This document shows, piece by piece, positions 35,220 through 43,144 of a stretch of 64,000 bases of DNA (position 1 is the stretch's first letter; every line of letters starts with the position of its first letter). The DNA lies in contig JAEINU010000002.1 in NCBI GenBank assembly GCA_016342685.1, positions 639,085-703,084 on the forward strand, written 5' to 3'. The notes under the pieces are model-generated. The model was not told the DNA's origin, did not search any database, and saw only the letters and a list, made by a program, of their open reading frames with translations. This DNA comes from Bacteroidales bacterium. GTDB taxonomy: Bacteria; Bacteroidota; Bacteroidia; Bacteroidales; UBA12077. The translations under genes and the position numbers were made by a program.

Positions 35220-35276
35220 CTGCTTCTTGTGTTAAGCAGATTGTGTTAAACAGTCTATAAAAGACTCCTCCCAATA
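35220..35276 (-). promoter_or_regulatory. Structured leader region of the precursor mRNA
   Basis: The 126-nt gap between lanC and the precursor gene contains two small hairpins on the minus strand: AGTCT-N5-AGACT (35252-35266) and CTGCTT-N8-AAGCAG (35220-35239). It also holds a 14-bp-spaced direct repeat of TTAACACAA (35227-35236, 35241-35250). These could be processing or translation-control structures that raise precursor yield relative to the enzymes. No TAnnTTTG box was found, so a separate promoter is not established. Confidence 0.4.
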
Positions 35277-35315
35277 TTTTATTTCTTGTTTATATTTTTG
35301 TTTTCTTCTGTATTT

Positions 35316-36506
35316 TTAATTTAGCAATAAGCATTCATCCCAATCTATATTTTCTGAATGCAACATCGATAGTATCGTTAACCCCGTGCCTGCTATGCCA
35401 TTTAATATATTTATTGATTTTGTCCACCCTTGTTCACCTACATGGAATAAATACCCAGCATATGTATTGTTATGTTTTGCCATTTTTAGGGTTTTATCAA
35501 ACCAATACAAACTTGTTTCCAGGTATGATTCTATTTGGGTGCGACAATAAGCTTTATAATATATGTGTGAAAATCCAGCCGTCCCATGACACAAACAGGT
35601 ATCTATAATATTTTCTAGTTTTAGATCTTTACGCCTTGCAGTTTTACTTAAAAGTTTGTTTCCCATATTAAGTAACTGCTCACTTCCTGTATCCAACCCT
35701 GAGTTCAGGAAACCTATCCCAGCGCCCAAATCTCCATGACACCAAGCTAATCTTCCAATTTCATTATCTATAGTTTTAGATTTAATCCAGTTTGGAAGCA
35801 GAGAATTTTTCGAGAATTGTTTTTCTATTGTATCAGAATAAAAATTACTTACCTCCTCTAAATTCTTAATATATTTGTTATCTATAAGTTCTTGATTTAT
35901 TAGTTTAGAGGTCACTCTCACGATACCAGACATTCCGTGAGCTAAACCAAAACAATACATTTCGGAATTATCGTTAAAATCAATCGACTTCCACTTTAAG
36001 GTCTTATTATTGGATTCTGCTTTTTCGAATAGTTTATTAACAAAATGCCCCAATTCTTTTTCATCCTTACTTTGAATAAAAGGCATCATGTAACCAATAG
36101 CGCCAGACATTAATTCATAATTATTATGATGAAGCGCAGTGTCTGCGTTACTCAATAAAATATGCCTTGTTGAATTAAGTATCGAGTCACTTTTTTCGAA
36201 TACATTCTTGTTAATTAGATACTCCACTAACCATACAATTCCTGCCAATCCATTGAAGAAGTAAGTATCCATTCTCGACTTGCCTATTTTTTCAACCTCC
36301 TCATATACAATATCAATACAAATATCAATATATTCGTCTTTATTAGTGTATCTGTAAAGCCAATAATAAAATAATGCGATCCCAGATTTACCATCCAGAA
36401 CTCCAACCCTATCATATTTAGGTATATTTATTCGAATAGCATTTTCTATTTCGAAAAGCTTTTGCTCCATTGCTTCGGATAAATATTTAGGAATTAGATG
36501 GCTCAT
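35316..36506 (-). CDS. Lanthionine synthetase C-like cyclase (LanC)
   Basis: A 396-residue LanC-family protein with the barrel signatures GKSGIALFYYWLYRY, FNGLAGIVWLVEYL, FGLAHGMSGIVRV and LNGIAGTGLTIL. Zinc ligands are present: Cys near 253 in RLAWCHGDLGAG, and Cys-His near 304 in TCLCHGTAGF. LanC joins cysteine thiols to dehydrated Ser/Thr, forming lanthionine or methyllanthionine rings. It directly precedes the precursor gene and follows a radical SAM gene by 3 nt. Presence of LanC argues that at least part of the chemistry is lanthipeptide, not thiopeptide. Confidence 0.95.
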   Translation of the reverse strand: MSHLIPKYLSEAMEQKLFEIENAIRINIPKYDRVGVLDGKSGIALFYYWLYRYTNKDEYIDICIDIVYEEVEKIGKSRMDTYFFNGLAGIVWLVEYLINKNVFEKSDSILNSTRHILLSNADTALHHNNYELMSGAIGYMMPFIQSKDEKELGHFVNKLFEKAESNNKTLKWKSIDFNDNSEMYCFGLAHGMSGIVRVTSKLINQELIDNKYIKNLEEVSNFYSDTIEKQFSKNSLLPNWIKSKTIDNEIGRLAWCHGDLGAGIGFLNSGLDTGSEQLLNMGNKLLSKTARRKDLKLENIIDTCLCHGTAGFSHIYYKAYCRTQIESYLETSLYWFDKTLKMAKHNNTYAGYLFHVGEQGWTKSINILNGIAGTGLTILSMLHSENIDWDECLLLN

Positions 36507-36509
36507 TAA

Positions 36510-37451
36510 TTAGGCTTCTTTAAATATTAAACAACCACATTTTCTATTTTTGTCTTTGATTAAACATTTACCACAGGCAGATAGCATATTGTTTTTATAT
36601 AGCTTATTGTCGAGTTCGTTTACGAAGAATCTATACAACTGATTAAAATTCTTCAAATCACGAATATCTACGTACTCACCAATGTTTTTACATCTAAAAG
36701 CCTGCATATCTGGTGTAAATACTATACTGGGTTCACAAACAAAATTGTAAATATTTCCTTGCTGCATATTGGAACTATAAGCCATTGTCCGAATGTCCTC
36801 GGCATTTAAGAAACATAAGGGTATATTACCGCATTCGTTTTGAGTAACAATATCTTTTTCAAGACCAAAATTGATTAAACTTATTGCCTTGTCCTTTATC
36901 TTGGTATAATATTCCTCTATTTGCTTATCTGTCCATTCTTTACAATCCACATTCAATCCCAATTCCCATGATATTCTTTTCAATTTTGATTCAGAAATAA
37001 TCTCAAAAAGGCTATCCATGTCAGTGTCTTGCTCAATTATTACCTTCCCTTTAATGACTTTTCCTTTTGCTTTAAGCAGGCTAATATTTTCCAGTAAAAT
37101 GTCTTTTTTATTACTGTACTGTGTTGTTGTATTTAACATTACAGTATAAGAACCCCTATTGAATTTTTCAATCAAAAAATCTATCTGTTTTTTATTATAA
37201 AGTAGATGGGTTTCCATTATAAAATGTAAATCCTCATTTCTATTAACAATTTCAAGAATCTTATCGAATTGTGGATGTAACATCGGATCTCCTCCTCCGA
37301 GGATCAGAAACCTATTTCCTTTTACAAAATCCAGCATGTATACAAAATCTTCAATAGAAACATGCAATTGATTCTCTAATTCTGACTCACAACTAAAACA
37401 ATTGGAGCATGAAAATCCGCAATAATTAGTTATTTGAATTTTATTAATCAT
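36510..37451 (-). CDS. Radical SAM protein A with C-terminal Cys cluster
   Basis: A 313-residue radical SAM enzyme with the cluster motif CGFSCSNC (CX3CX2C) at residues ~11-18 and the SAM-binding segment FLILGGGDPMLHP. The C-terminal CGKCLIKDKNRKCGC looks like a reduced SPASM/twitch auxiliary-cluster site. It is a paralogue of the following protein: both share a segment of type IPLCxLNxExxRxxAxSS and an RCxxxxEY(E)VD-like strand. Overlap of 4 bp with the upstream gene and a 3-nt gap to lanC indicate tight coupling. Such enzymes install C-C, C-S or epimerised residues in RiPPs; which one applies here cannot be told. Confidence 0.85.
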   Translation of the reverse strand: MINKIQITNYCGFSCSNCFSCESELENQLHVSIEDFVYMLDFVKGNRFLILGGGDPMLHPQFDKILEIVNRNEDLHFIMETHLLYNKKQIDFLIEKFNRGSYTVMLNTTTQYSNKKDILLENISLLKAKGKVIKGKVIIEQDTDMDSLFEIISESKLKRISWELGLNVDCKEWTDKQIEEYYTKIKDKAISLINFGLEKDIVTQNECGNIPLCFLNAEDIRTMAYSSNMQQGNIYNFVCEPSIVFTPDMQAFRCKNIGEYVDIRDLKNFNQLYRFFVNELDNKLYKNNMLSACGKCLIKDKNRKCGCLIFKEA

Positions 37452-38404
37452 ACTATTTTTGTAATTGGTTCTTTAAATTTTAGGCAGGCACAACTTTTTG
37501 ACCTATAATGAAATGACTTACAGTCTTTACAATCTTCAAATAATGTAACGCCATTAAATTTATCATCTACAGCTCTAGTAAAATGATCCGACAACTCTTC
37601 GACGTCTTTAAAATCCTCAAGGTCAACTTCATATTCACTAAATGCAAAACATCTGATAACTTTAAGATTTGGTAGAATGTCGATTACGGTTTCACAAACA
37701 GATGTCTTTAGATTCAATTCAGATGAAAAAGCAAATACACGCAGTTCTTCATCATTTAATAAACACAATGGAATGTTGTTGCAATCTACATGAGGAATTA
37801 ATTCGTTTTCGAGACATGCCTTTAGAAATCTCAAAATCATATCTTTATTGTCGAGATAATAATTCCGAACATCTATTTCTGCCTTTAATTCTGTATTAGG
37901 AACAACTAATGACCATCTAATGTATTTTAATCCATTTTCCTTACTTGCCTTAATTATATAATCGAAATCCTGATCCTTTTTATAAAAATTTATTCCCAAT
38001 GTAATTTCAGCATGATCTCTAAGTTCTTTAATATTATTATTCATAATATCCATTACTTTTGTACCTCTGAAATCATTATAATTAATAAGCATCTTTAGAT
38101 TGGAAGTTTTAGAGTACTCTAACAACCTATCATGCTGCTTTCTTTTAAAAACACCATTTGTAAATAACATTATGGAGTTAATAAAATTTTGCTGATCAAT
38201 TTTATCTATTATCTCATTAAAGTTAGGATGCAAAGTTGGTTCTCCACCAATAAGATTGATGGTTTCAAGGTTTGATCGCTTTGCAAATTCAATAACTTTA
38301 TGAAATGATTGCAAAGACATATTTATACGATCTTTTTCCAATACATGATTGGCAAAGCAATATTCGCAGGTTAAATTACAATAATTGTTAAGCAGTATAT
38401 TCAC
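37448..38404 (-). CDS. Radical SAM protein B with C-terminal Cys cluster
   Basis: A 318-residue radical SAM protein with YCNLTCEYCFANHV (CX3CX2C) beginning at residue 9, INLIGGEPTLHPNF for SAM binding, and a C-terminal CKDCKSFHYRSKSCAC that parallels protein A. The start codon is GTG at 38404, inside the last codons of YcaO 4 (17-bp overlap), and no upstream ATG in this frame gives the conserved N-terminus. Together with protein A it may form a heterodimer or a sequential pair acting on the same peptide. Unlike many RiPP radical SAM enzymes it lacks an N-terminal RRE domain, so leader recognition may be borrowed from another protein. Confidence 0.85.
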   Translation of the reverse strand: MNILLNNYCNLTCEYCFANHVLEKDRINMSLQSFHKVIEFAKRSNLETINLIGGEPTLHPNFNEIIDKIDQQNFINSIMLFTNGVFKRKQHDRLLEYSKTSNLKMLINYNDFRGTKVMDIMNNNIKELRDHAEITLGINFYKKDQDFDYIIKASKENGLKYIRWSLVVPNTELKAEIDVRNYYLDNKDMILRFLKACLENELIPHVDCNNIPLCLLNDEELRVFAFSSELNLKTSVCETVIDILPNLKVIRCFAFSEYEVDLEDFKDVEELSDHFTRAVDDKFNGVTLFEDCKDCKSFHYRSKSCACLKFKEPITKIV

Positions 38405-40226
38405 AACATTCTTCTTTTAATTGATACATAAATCCATTTAATTTTTCTTGATCTATACTTGCTTCTCTAATCTTTTGAGAAAATTTCTGAGAAATATCTA
38501 CCAAGCCATTTAATGAGCATTTTTGTTTCACAACACAGGTATTGCAGTTGGGACATGAAGGCAAATCAAAGTGCTGAAAAATATTAGAAGGCTCCGACAT
38601 ATCCTCAAAAACTTCATCAACCAATTCCGAAGTATACACCTTATATAACAGTTTGCATATACTGTGTTCTTGGATATTTTGATGTTTAAGCGACACTAAA
38701 TCGCGAATACATAAATAATAAGCATTTAATTCTTCCTCAGAAATGCCAGATTCACTTAAATAGCGATTAATATAAATAGAAGCTTTTCCATAGTCTTCTA
38801 TTCGATAATACAACAAGAATAGAAAAAGCTCATTATTTAAATCAGTTCCTATTTCATCGCTAATATTTTTAAAAAACAGTGAAATATTAAAAGGAATAAA
38901 TGGTTCTGGATCTTTTACCAGATTATCGAGTATTTCGGCAAGCCCCTGCACCTTTTCTTTATCGTATCCGTTTATATTCTTTAGCACGGGAATATTCTTC
39001 ATAAATTCTTTTTGACGCACTGCATATTTTTCTGGATCTGTAATTACGTATTCGCTCATACCCGGTATAAATACATTAAAAGAAGGGAACCCTAAGAATG
39101 AGACATCTCTTATAAATATTTTCCTTTTATTCTCTTCTAACAAATCCAATAAGTATTTCAAATCTTTCTCGTCCGATTCAGAATCTATATAATCAAAACC
39201 CTTAAATTCCTTTTTCGAAGGCAAGAATATACTGTTAGGCCATTTCCCTCGAGCAAAATCGTTCGTATAAACATAGTTCTGTGCTTTAAGAGTAGATCGA
39301 TCGTAAAATCCGTCCTCTTTAAATGGGTCTATTCCAATATGTGTAAAATGTGCAAAATTTCTTCCATCTTGAAAAACCTCTGTAAAACATCTTTCTAAAG
39401 CTGTTACCGGAGAAGGATCTGAACCTAATTGAAATGAGTATTTATTGTTTGTTCTATCTATTAAAATTACTCCTATAACAGGTAATTTTTCTCCAATTGA
39501 ACAATCCTTTATAATAACACTTATGTTTTTTTCCGATTCAAGATATTTTATCCGATCATAAATCTCAAAATCTTTAAAATAATCGATTGGGATATCGGGT
39601 AAACGATATTCATTTTTATAGATTTCTCGAATGGCATAGCGCTCAATTATTTCACACACTCCATGTATAATTGCCTCATTATTATTATTTCCCGCACAAT
39701 TTCCATTGTACATATTAATAAAATTCTCGGTAATACCTACGGGTAGATAATGAATGGTATCGGCAAGAATATCAAAATATGGTAAAGTTAAAATCTTATC
39801 ACCATAAATATTCAATATACTCTTTTCTAAGTCTGATTCATTGCTTGTTTGAAATATTGATGATAGAATTTCAAGATTATTCGCAACAATCTCTTTTAAT
39901 GAAAAATACTTCTCGTCGGGAGCATGTGAATATTTTCTATCTTCAGCTAAAGGGATTAACAGATTGTTTTGGAGTCTTTCAATTAACTCACCATAACCAC
40001 TTGCTAAAGCATATTTCTTATCCTGCCCTTTACCTCCTGCTGAATAATTAGGAAATTGTTTAAACCCAACGCGACAATACCAAAAACTCATATCGTTATT
40101 TTCATGCGAATTATATAAGTCTTCAAAAGTTTCTAATCCTAAGTCTTCCAGAATTGTTTTGCACCACTTTATGGTTTCCTCGGGCATAATAGCCTTATAA
40201 GGTTTACTCCTTTTTAATTTTTGCAT
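38388..40226 (-). CDS. YcaO-domain protein 4 of 4
   Basis: A 612-residue YcaO paralogue with KPYKAIMPEETIKWCKTILE at the start, SAGGKGQDKKYALASGYGEL then IERLQNN, NGNCAGNNNNEAIIHGVCEI then IERYAIREI, and ALERCFTEVFQDGRN. The Glu/Arg ATP-site residues are kept. CPNCNTCVVKQKC near the end has the common CX2CX2CX5C spacing. It is located near the head of the biosynthetic unit, right after the large S41 gene (6 nt) and away from the other three copies, which suggests a distinct role or older duplication. Confidence 0.89.
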   Translation of the reverse strand: MQKLKRSKPYKAIMPEETIKWCKTILEDLGLETFEDLYNSHENNDMSFWYCRVGFKQFPNYSAGGKGQDKKYALASGYGELIERLQNNLLIPLAEDRKYSHAPDEKYFSLKEIVANNLEILSSIFQTSNESDLEKSILNIYGDKILTLPYFDILADTIHYLPVGITENFINMYNGNCAGNNNNEAIIHGVCEIIERYAIREIYKNEYRLPDIPIDYFKDFEIYDRIKYLESEKNISVIIKDCSIGEKLPVIGVILIDRTNNKYSFQLGSDPSPVTALERCFTEVFQDGRNFAHFTHIGIDPFKEDGFYDRSTLKAQNYVYTNDFARGKWPNSIFLPSKKEFKGFDYIDSESDEKDLKYLLDLLEENKRKIFIRDVSFLGFPSFNVFIPGMSEYVITDPEKYAVRQKEFMKNIPVLKNINGYDKEKVQGLAEILDNLVKDPEPFIPFNISLFFKNISDEIGTDLNNELFLFLLYYRIEDYGKASIYINRYLSESGISEEELNAYYLCIRDLVSLKHQNIQEHSICKLLYKVYTSELVDEVFEDMSEPSNIFQHFDLPSCPNCNTCVVKQKCSLNGLVDISQKFSQKIREASIDQEKLNGFMYQLKEECCEYTA

Positions 40227-40232
40227 ATTACT

Positions 40233-42485
40233 TTATTGTTTCCTTAATACTTCCAATCCTTTAGTAAGGATTTCATCCTCATTCCTCTTTACTCCTTCAG
40301 CTGTGCGGGACACCACAACATCGGGTATAATTCCTATACCTTGGAATACATCTCCATTTCCAAATTGTATACGCTGACCTGTAAATGATGTCTCTCCTCC
40401 ACCAGGTAAATGAATTTTTGCAATCTCGCCATCGGTACCTTGTGTTTGCTCTCCAACAAAAATTGTATTTGGCAAAGCTTTTAAAGCAATGGCAATATCT
40501 TCGGGACGACTAATCATTGTTTTATCTATCAATACAACAATTGGTTTATTGTATGAAAAAGATGTGTCTGGAACAATTTCAGTAATTTCTATTTGTTTAA
40601 TATTTGAGTTTTGTGCTGAAACTATAGGCACTTCATCAATTCGTGCATTTATTTTTTCAGAACAGAGCATTTGTAAGAATTTCCCATAATCAGCTGTAGG
40701 ATAAGAGTTACGAAGATCAATTACTAAACCTTCTGTATTTTTCATGCTCAGCAATTTTGTTTCAAGCTCAGAAGCCTCTGTTATCAAAGCCAAATTAAGA
40801 TATCCTATATTGCTTTTAAATATTTTGTGAGCATCTCTATTTTCACCAAATCCCATAAACTGAAAAATATATGTAGTACGAGGCAACTCAATATTCCTTT
40901 GCTTTTTTCCATCGCTAATTCCTAGTTTCATTAAGCTTCCAGAAGCTCCAATAAAATAACCAGGATTAATTACGGTTGCAATAAGGCCTTGTTTATTACT
41001 CGAAGAAATTTTCCGTTTCTCTTTTTCTAGGATTTCACTAATTGATAATCCATCAATTGATAATAGCTCATCGCCAATATTGATATCGGCGTTTATAGAA
41101 CTGTCTATTCCTGTCACTAAAACCTTACCATCAATCCATTCGAAGTTTATAGGTGTAACAAAGATCTTTGAATAGTCTAAAATTGATGGATGAAAAGTAG
41201 ATACATGAGAATCATTTAAACAAGACATCATCTCCTGAATTAACTCGTAATATTCTTTATCAGATTTTGTTTTTTGTGCTGACACTAAATACTTTTCCAA
41301 AGAACTCTCCCAATTTGTTGTTAACAAATCTTTATATACATAAAAGTACTTTACTATAGTCCATGTTTTTATTACTCCCAATATTTTCTCTTCCTGTGTA
41401 ATCTCTTTATTAGAAGAACTATATTTAGAAGGCAATATTTCAAATGGAAATTGCCTAATTTCATTTAGAACTTTAGGTTCCGATTGAATAAATTTCAGAA
41501 TTCTTTCGTTATTAATAACTGAAGATTCGGAATTGAATGGAAAATCTGAAACTGATTCATTAATTAATGAACCCGGATTTAAAATAAATTCAAGATTCTC
41601 GAATTGGTACTTCTTAAATAAGGAAAACTGAGAATTAAAGATCTTCCCTGAATTCTCATTAATAACAAAAGAATTTGATCTTGTCAACTTTAAGTCATTA
41701 AGAAGAGAATGGTAGTATGAAAGGAAACTATTGTTTGTTACAAAGTATACGGGTCTTTCAATGGTAACAAATTCATTAAATTTAAATTCAGGAAGGTATT
41801 GCATCATTTCTTGAGAATACTCCTTAAATGGTTTTAGCTTCCCATTATCTTTTAATTGCTTATCGTTACTTGCTAGTTTCCACCTTTGTTCATAAAACCA
41901 CCAATCATTATACTCATCCCATCCGAAATGCTCACGAGTAACGTTTAAGCCTAAAGTGATTGGCTCTGATATAATCATTGAAATTAAATAATCGAAAAAT
42001 GTATTTGTATGCGCATCAATAGCTAGTTCATTTTGAATTCGCAAATCTATTACTAATGACTTATCCGAACTTCTGTCAACAACTGCTTTGTTGAAATAGT
42101 CTAAACTGCCAACATCCGAAAGCATCTCTTCTGTAATCTTAATATAATCGAATAAATTATTTAATTCAATTAGATTTCTTTCTTTCTTTTCATCACCATA
42201 TGTACTTTGAACACAAGTAAATGGATCCTCTAAGCTAGATAGTAATGAGGAATTTATTGCTTTAATAAATTCTTTATCTGTATTTATACTTTTTATTTGC
42301 GGTAAAAATTCAACAAGTTGTTTTTCCCATTCAACACTTCTATCCATTCTTATAATTGATGGATGAAAAAGATATGTTTCTCCCCAAATAGTAGAAATGG
42401 TTTTTAATTTTTTTATATCGTAATTCTGAGCCTTGGCAGAATGTATTAATAGAATACAAAAAAATGTAATAAAATATTTTTTCAT
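40233..42485 (-). CDS. Large S41-family peptidase, secreted
   Basis: A 750-residue exported protein with signal peptide MKKYFITFFCILLIHSAKA. A C-terminal S41 domain contains GLVIDLRNSYPTADYGKFLQ, IVVLIDKTMISRPEDIAIAL with the presumed nucleophilic Ser, GEQTQGTDGEIAKIHLPGGG, and the end strand GIIPDVVVSRTAEG. The N-terminal ~330 residues look like a second S41-like unit without the Ser motif. A PDZ-like part (VTGIDSSINADINIGDELLS) lies in the middle. It heads the biosynthetic unit behind the operator at 42.6 kb and is likely coregulated with it. Its target may be the exported peptide or a self-protection substrate. Confidence 0.85.
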   Translation of the reverse strand: MKKYFITFFCILLIHSAKAQNYDIKKLKTISTIWGETYLFHPSIIRMDRSVEWEKQLVEFLPQIKSINTDKEFIKAINSSLLSSLEDPFTCVQSTYGDEKKERNLIELNNLFDYIKITEEMLSDVGSLDYFNKAVVDRSSDKSLVIDLRIQNELAIDAHTNTFFDYLISMIISEPITLGLNVTREHFGWDEYNDWWFYEQRWKLASNDKQLKDNGKLKPFKEYSQEMMQYLPEFKFNEFVTIERPVYFVTNNSFLSYYHSLLNDLKLTRSNSFVINENSGKIFNSQFSLFKKYQFENLEFILNPGSLINESVSDFPFNSESSVINNERILKFIQSEPKVLNEIRQFPFEILPSKYSSSNKEITQEEKILGVIKTWTIVKYFYVYKDLLTTNWESSLEKYLVSAQKTKSDKEYYELIQEMMSCLNDSHVSTFHPSILDYSKIFVTPINFEWIDGKVLVTGIDSSINADINIGDELLSIDGLSISEILEKEKRKISSSNKQGLIATVINPGYFIGASGSLMKLGISDGKKQRNIELPRTTYIFQFMGFGENRDAHKIFKSNIGYLNLALITEASELETKLLSMKNTEGLVIDLRNSYPTADYGKFLQMLCSEKINARIDEVPIVSAQNSNIKQIEITEIVPDTSFSYNKPIVVLIDKTMISRPEDIAIALKALPNTIFVGEQTQGTDGEIAKIHLPGGGETSFTGQRIQFGNGDVFQGIGIIPDVVVSRTAEGVKRNEDEILTKGLEVLRKQ

Positions 42486-42566
42486 TATTTTACTATAAGC
42501 TTTAGGTTATATATTAGAATGTCCCTGTATAAAGGAGCATGAAAATAATTACAAAACATGAGCTCA

Positions 42567-42680
42567 CAAAATTCTAAAAATGTGTTAGAATTAAGAATTA
42601 GACATTTAGTAAAAGATTTGAACACTTGCGTTTATGTCTTGTCACTTTCCGTATGTTTTTTTTTGATTAAAGTTTTCAAC
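42567..42680 (-). promoter_or_regulatory. LytTR-type operator/promoter 2 (biosynthetic unit)
   Basis: The minus-strand order is GTTGAAAACTTTAATCAAAA, then half sites TACGGAAAG and AACGCAAGT plus a degenerate TACTAAATG, with the equivalent bases at plus-strand 42650, 42629 and 42608, each 21 bp apart. GAATTTTG follows 41 nt after the last site (42567-42574). The distance from the TTGATTAAAG block to the first half site is 13 bp, as in operators 1 and 3. It lies 80-195 bp upstream of the S41 start at 42485 and would control the whole 21-kb unit below. Confidence 0.7.
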
Positions 42681-42740
42681 AGAAGAAGAAAATCTTGATA
42701 AAATATTTATCAAAATAATTTTTAGCAAATACTTTAGTGC

Positions 42741-42792
42741 ATTCTTAACTTAATCTTCTAGTATATCATCAATAAAATATAATAGATCCATT
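42741..42792 (-). repeat. Duplicated copy of the VKOR gene 3' end
   Basis: About 52 bp here nearly match 43094-43144, which is the last codons and stop of the VKOR-thioredoxin gene; the two copies differ at only a few bases. The peptide gene lies between the copies. It is best explained as the leftover of a tandem duplication or insertion of a VKOR-end/peptide unit. Confidence 0.85.
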
Positions 42793-42799
42793 TAAACAA

Positions 42800-42828
42800 A
42801 TAGAGATAAGGAGGCTTTTCAACCTCCT
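42800..42828 (-). terminator. Hairpin terminator after the GG-leader peptide gene
   Basis: On the minus strand AGGAGG pairs with CCTCCT around TTGAAAAG, followed by a T-rich tract (TATCTCTATTTGTTT). It lies 14 nt after the stop codon of the 54-residue peptide gene. Confidence 0.65.
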
Positions 42829-42841
42829 CAAAAATCTTGGC

Positions 42842-43006
42842 TTATGCATGAGGTGTCGGATCCCAACATACACCAGCAGGAGCACAAACTAAAACTCCAG
42901 GACAATCCTCATCTGTCTCACATGGATATGCTTTTCCACCATTTATTGTTCTTTGTTCTGTTTTACTAAGCATTTTAGCTCCTTCTAATTTTTTTAAATC
43001 TCTCAT
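42842..43006 (-). CDS. GG-leader peptide with four evenly spaced cysteines (54 aa)
   Basis: The leader MRDLKKLEGAKMLSKTEQRT/INGG is the common Bacteroidota bacteriocin-like type (KLxGxKxLSKxEQxxINGG), with a double-glycine site at 23-24. The core of 30 residues begins KAYPCETDEDCPGVLVCAPA and continues GVCWDPTPHA; its Cys residues 29, 35, 41 and 47 have CX5CX5CX5C spacing. The VKOR-thioredoxin gene 95 nt upstream suggests that these form disulfides, with cleavage and export by the C39 transporter at 16.8-19.0 kb. It shows no lanthipeptide leader box. It could be a bacteriocin, a signal peptide or a small toxin. Confidence 0.83.
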   Translation of the reverse strand: MRDLKKLEGAKMLSKTEQRTINGGKAYPCETDEDCPGVLVCAPAGVCWDPTPHA

Positions 43007-43093
43007 TTTCTTAAAATTTTGGGTTAATTATTCTTGAACATTTTAAAACCGTCAAGTTTTCAGTTTACTTTTCGCGAAAAATATTTTTAGTCC

Positions 43094-43144
43094 ATTCTAA
43101 CTTAATCTTCAAGTATATCATCAATAAAATATAATAGATCCATT
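43094..43144 (-). repeat. Original copy of the VKOR 3'-end repeat
   Basis: This is the coding copy of the repeat described at 42741-42792; it includes the last ~14 codons (MDLLYFIDDILED) and the stop of the VKOR gene. Confidence 0.85.

Noticed and set aside
27608-40226. Interpreting the cluster as a standard thiopeptide or azoline (TOMM) cluster
   Set aside because: No E1-like/ThiF-fused cyclodehydratase partner, no flavin dehydrogenase and no TfuA gene was found; LanC is present and the YcaO proteins resemble the E. coli type.
42741-43144. Attachment-site duplication of an integrated element
   Set aside because: The repeat is the VKOR gene end, there is no integrase, and the enclosed 300 bp hold only the peptide gene.
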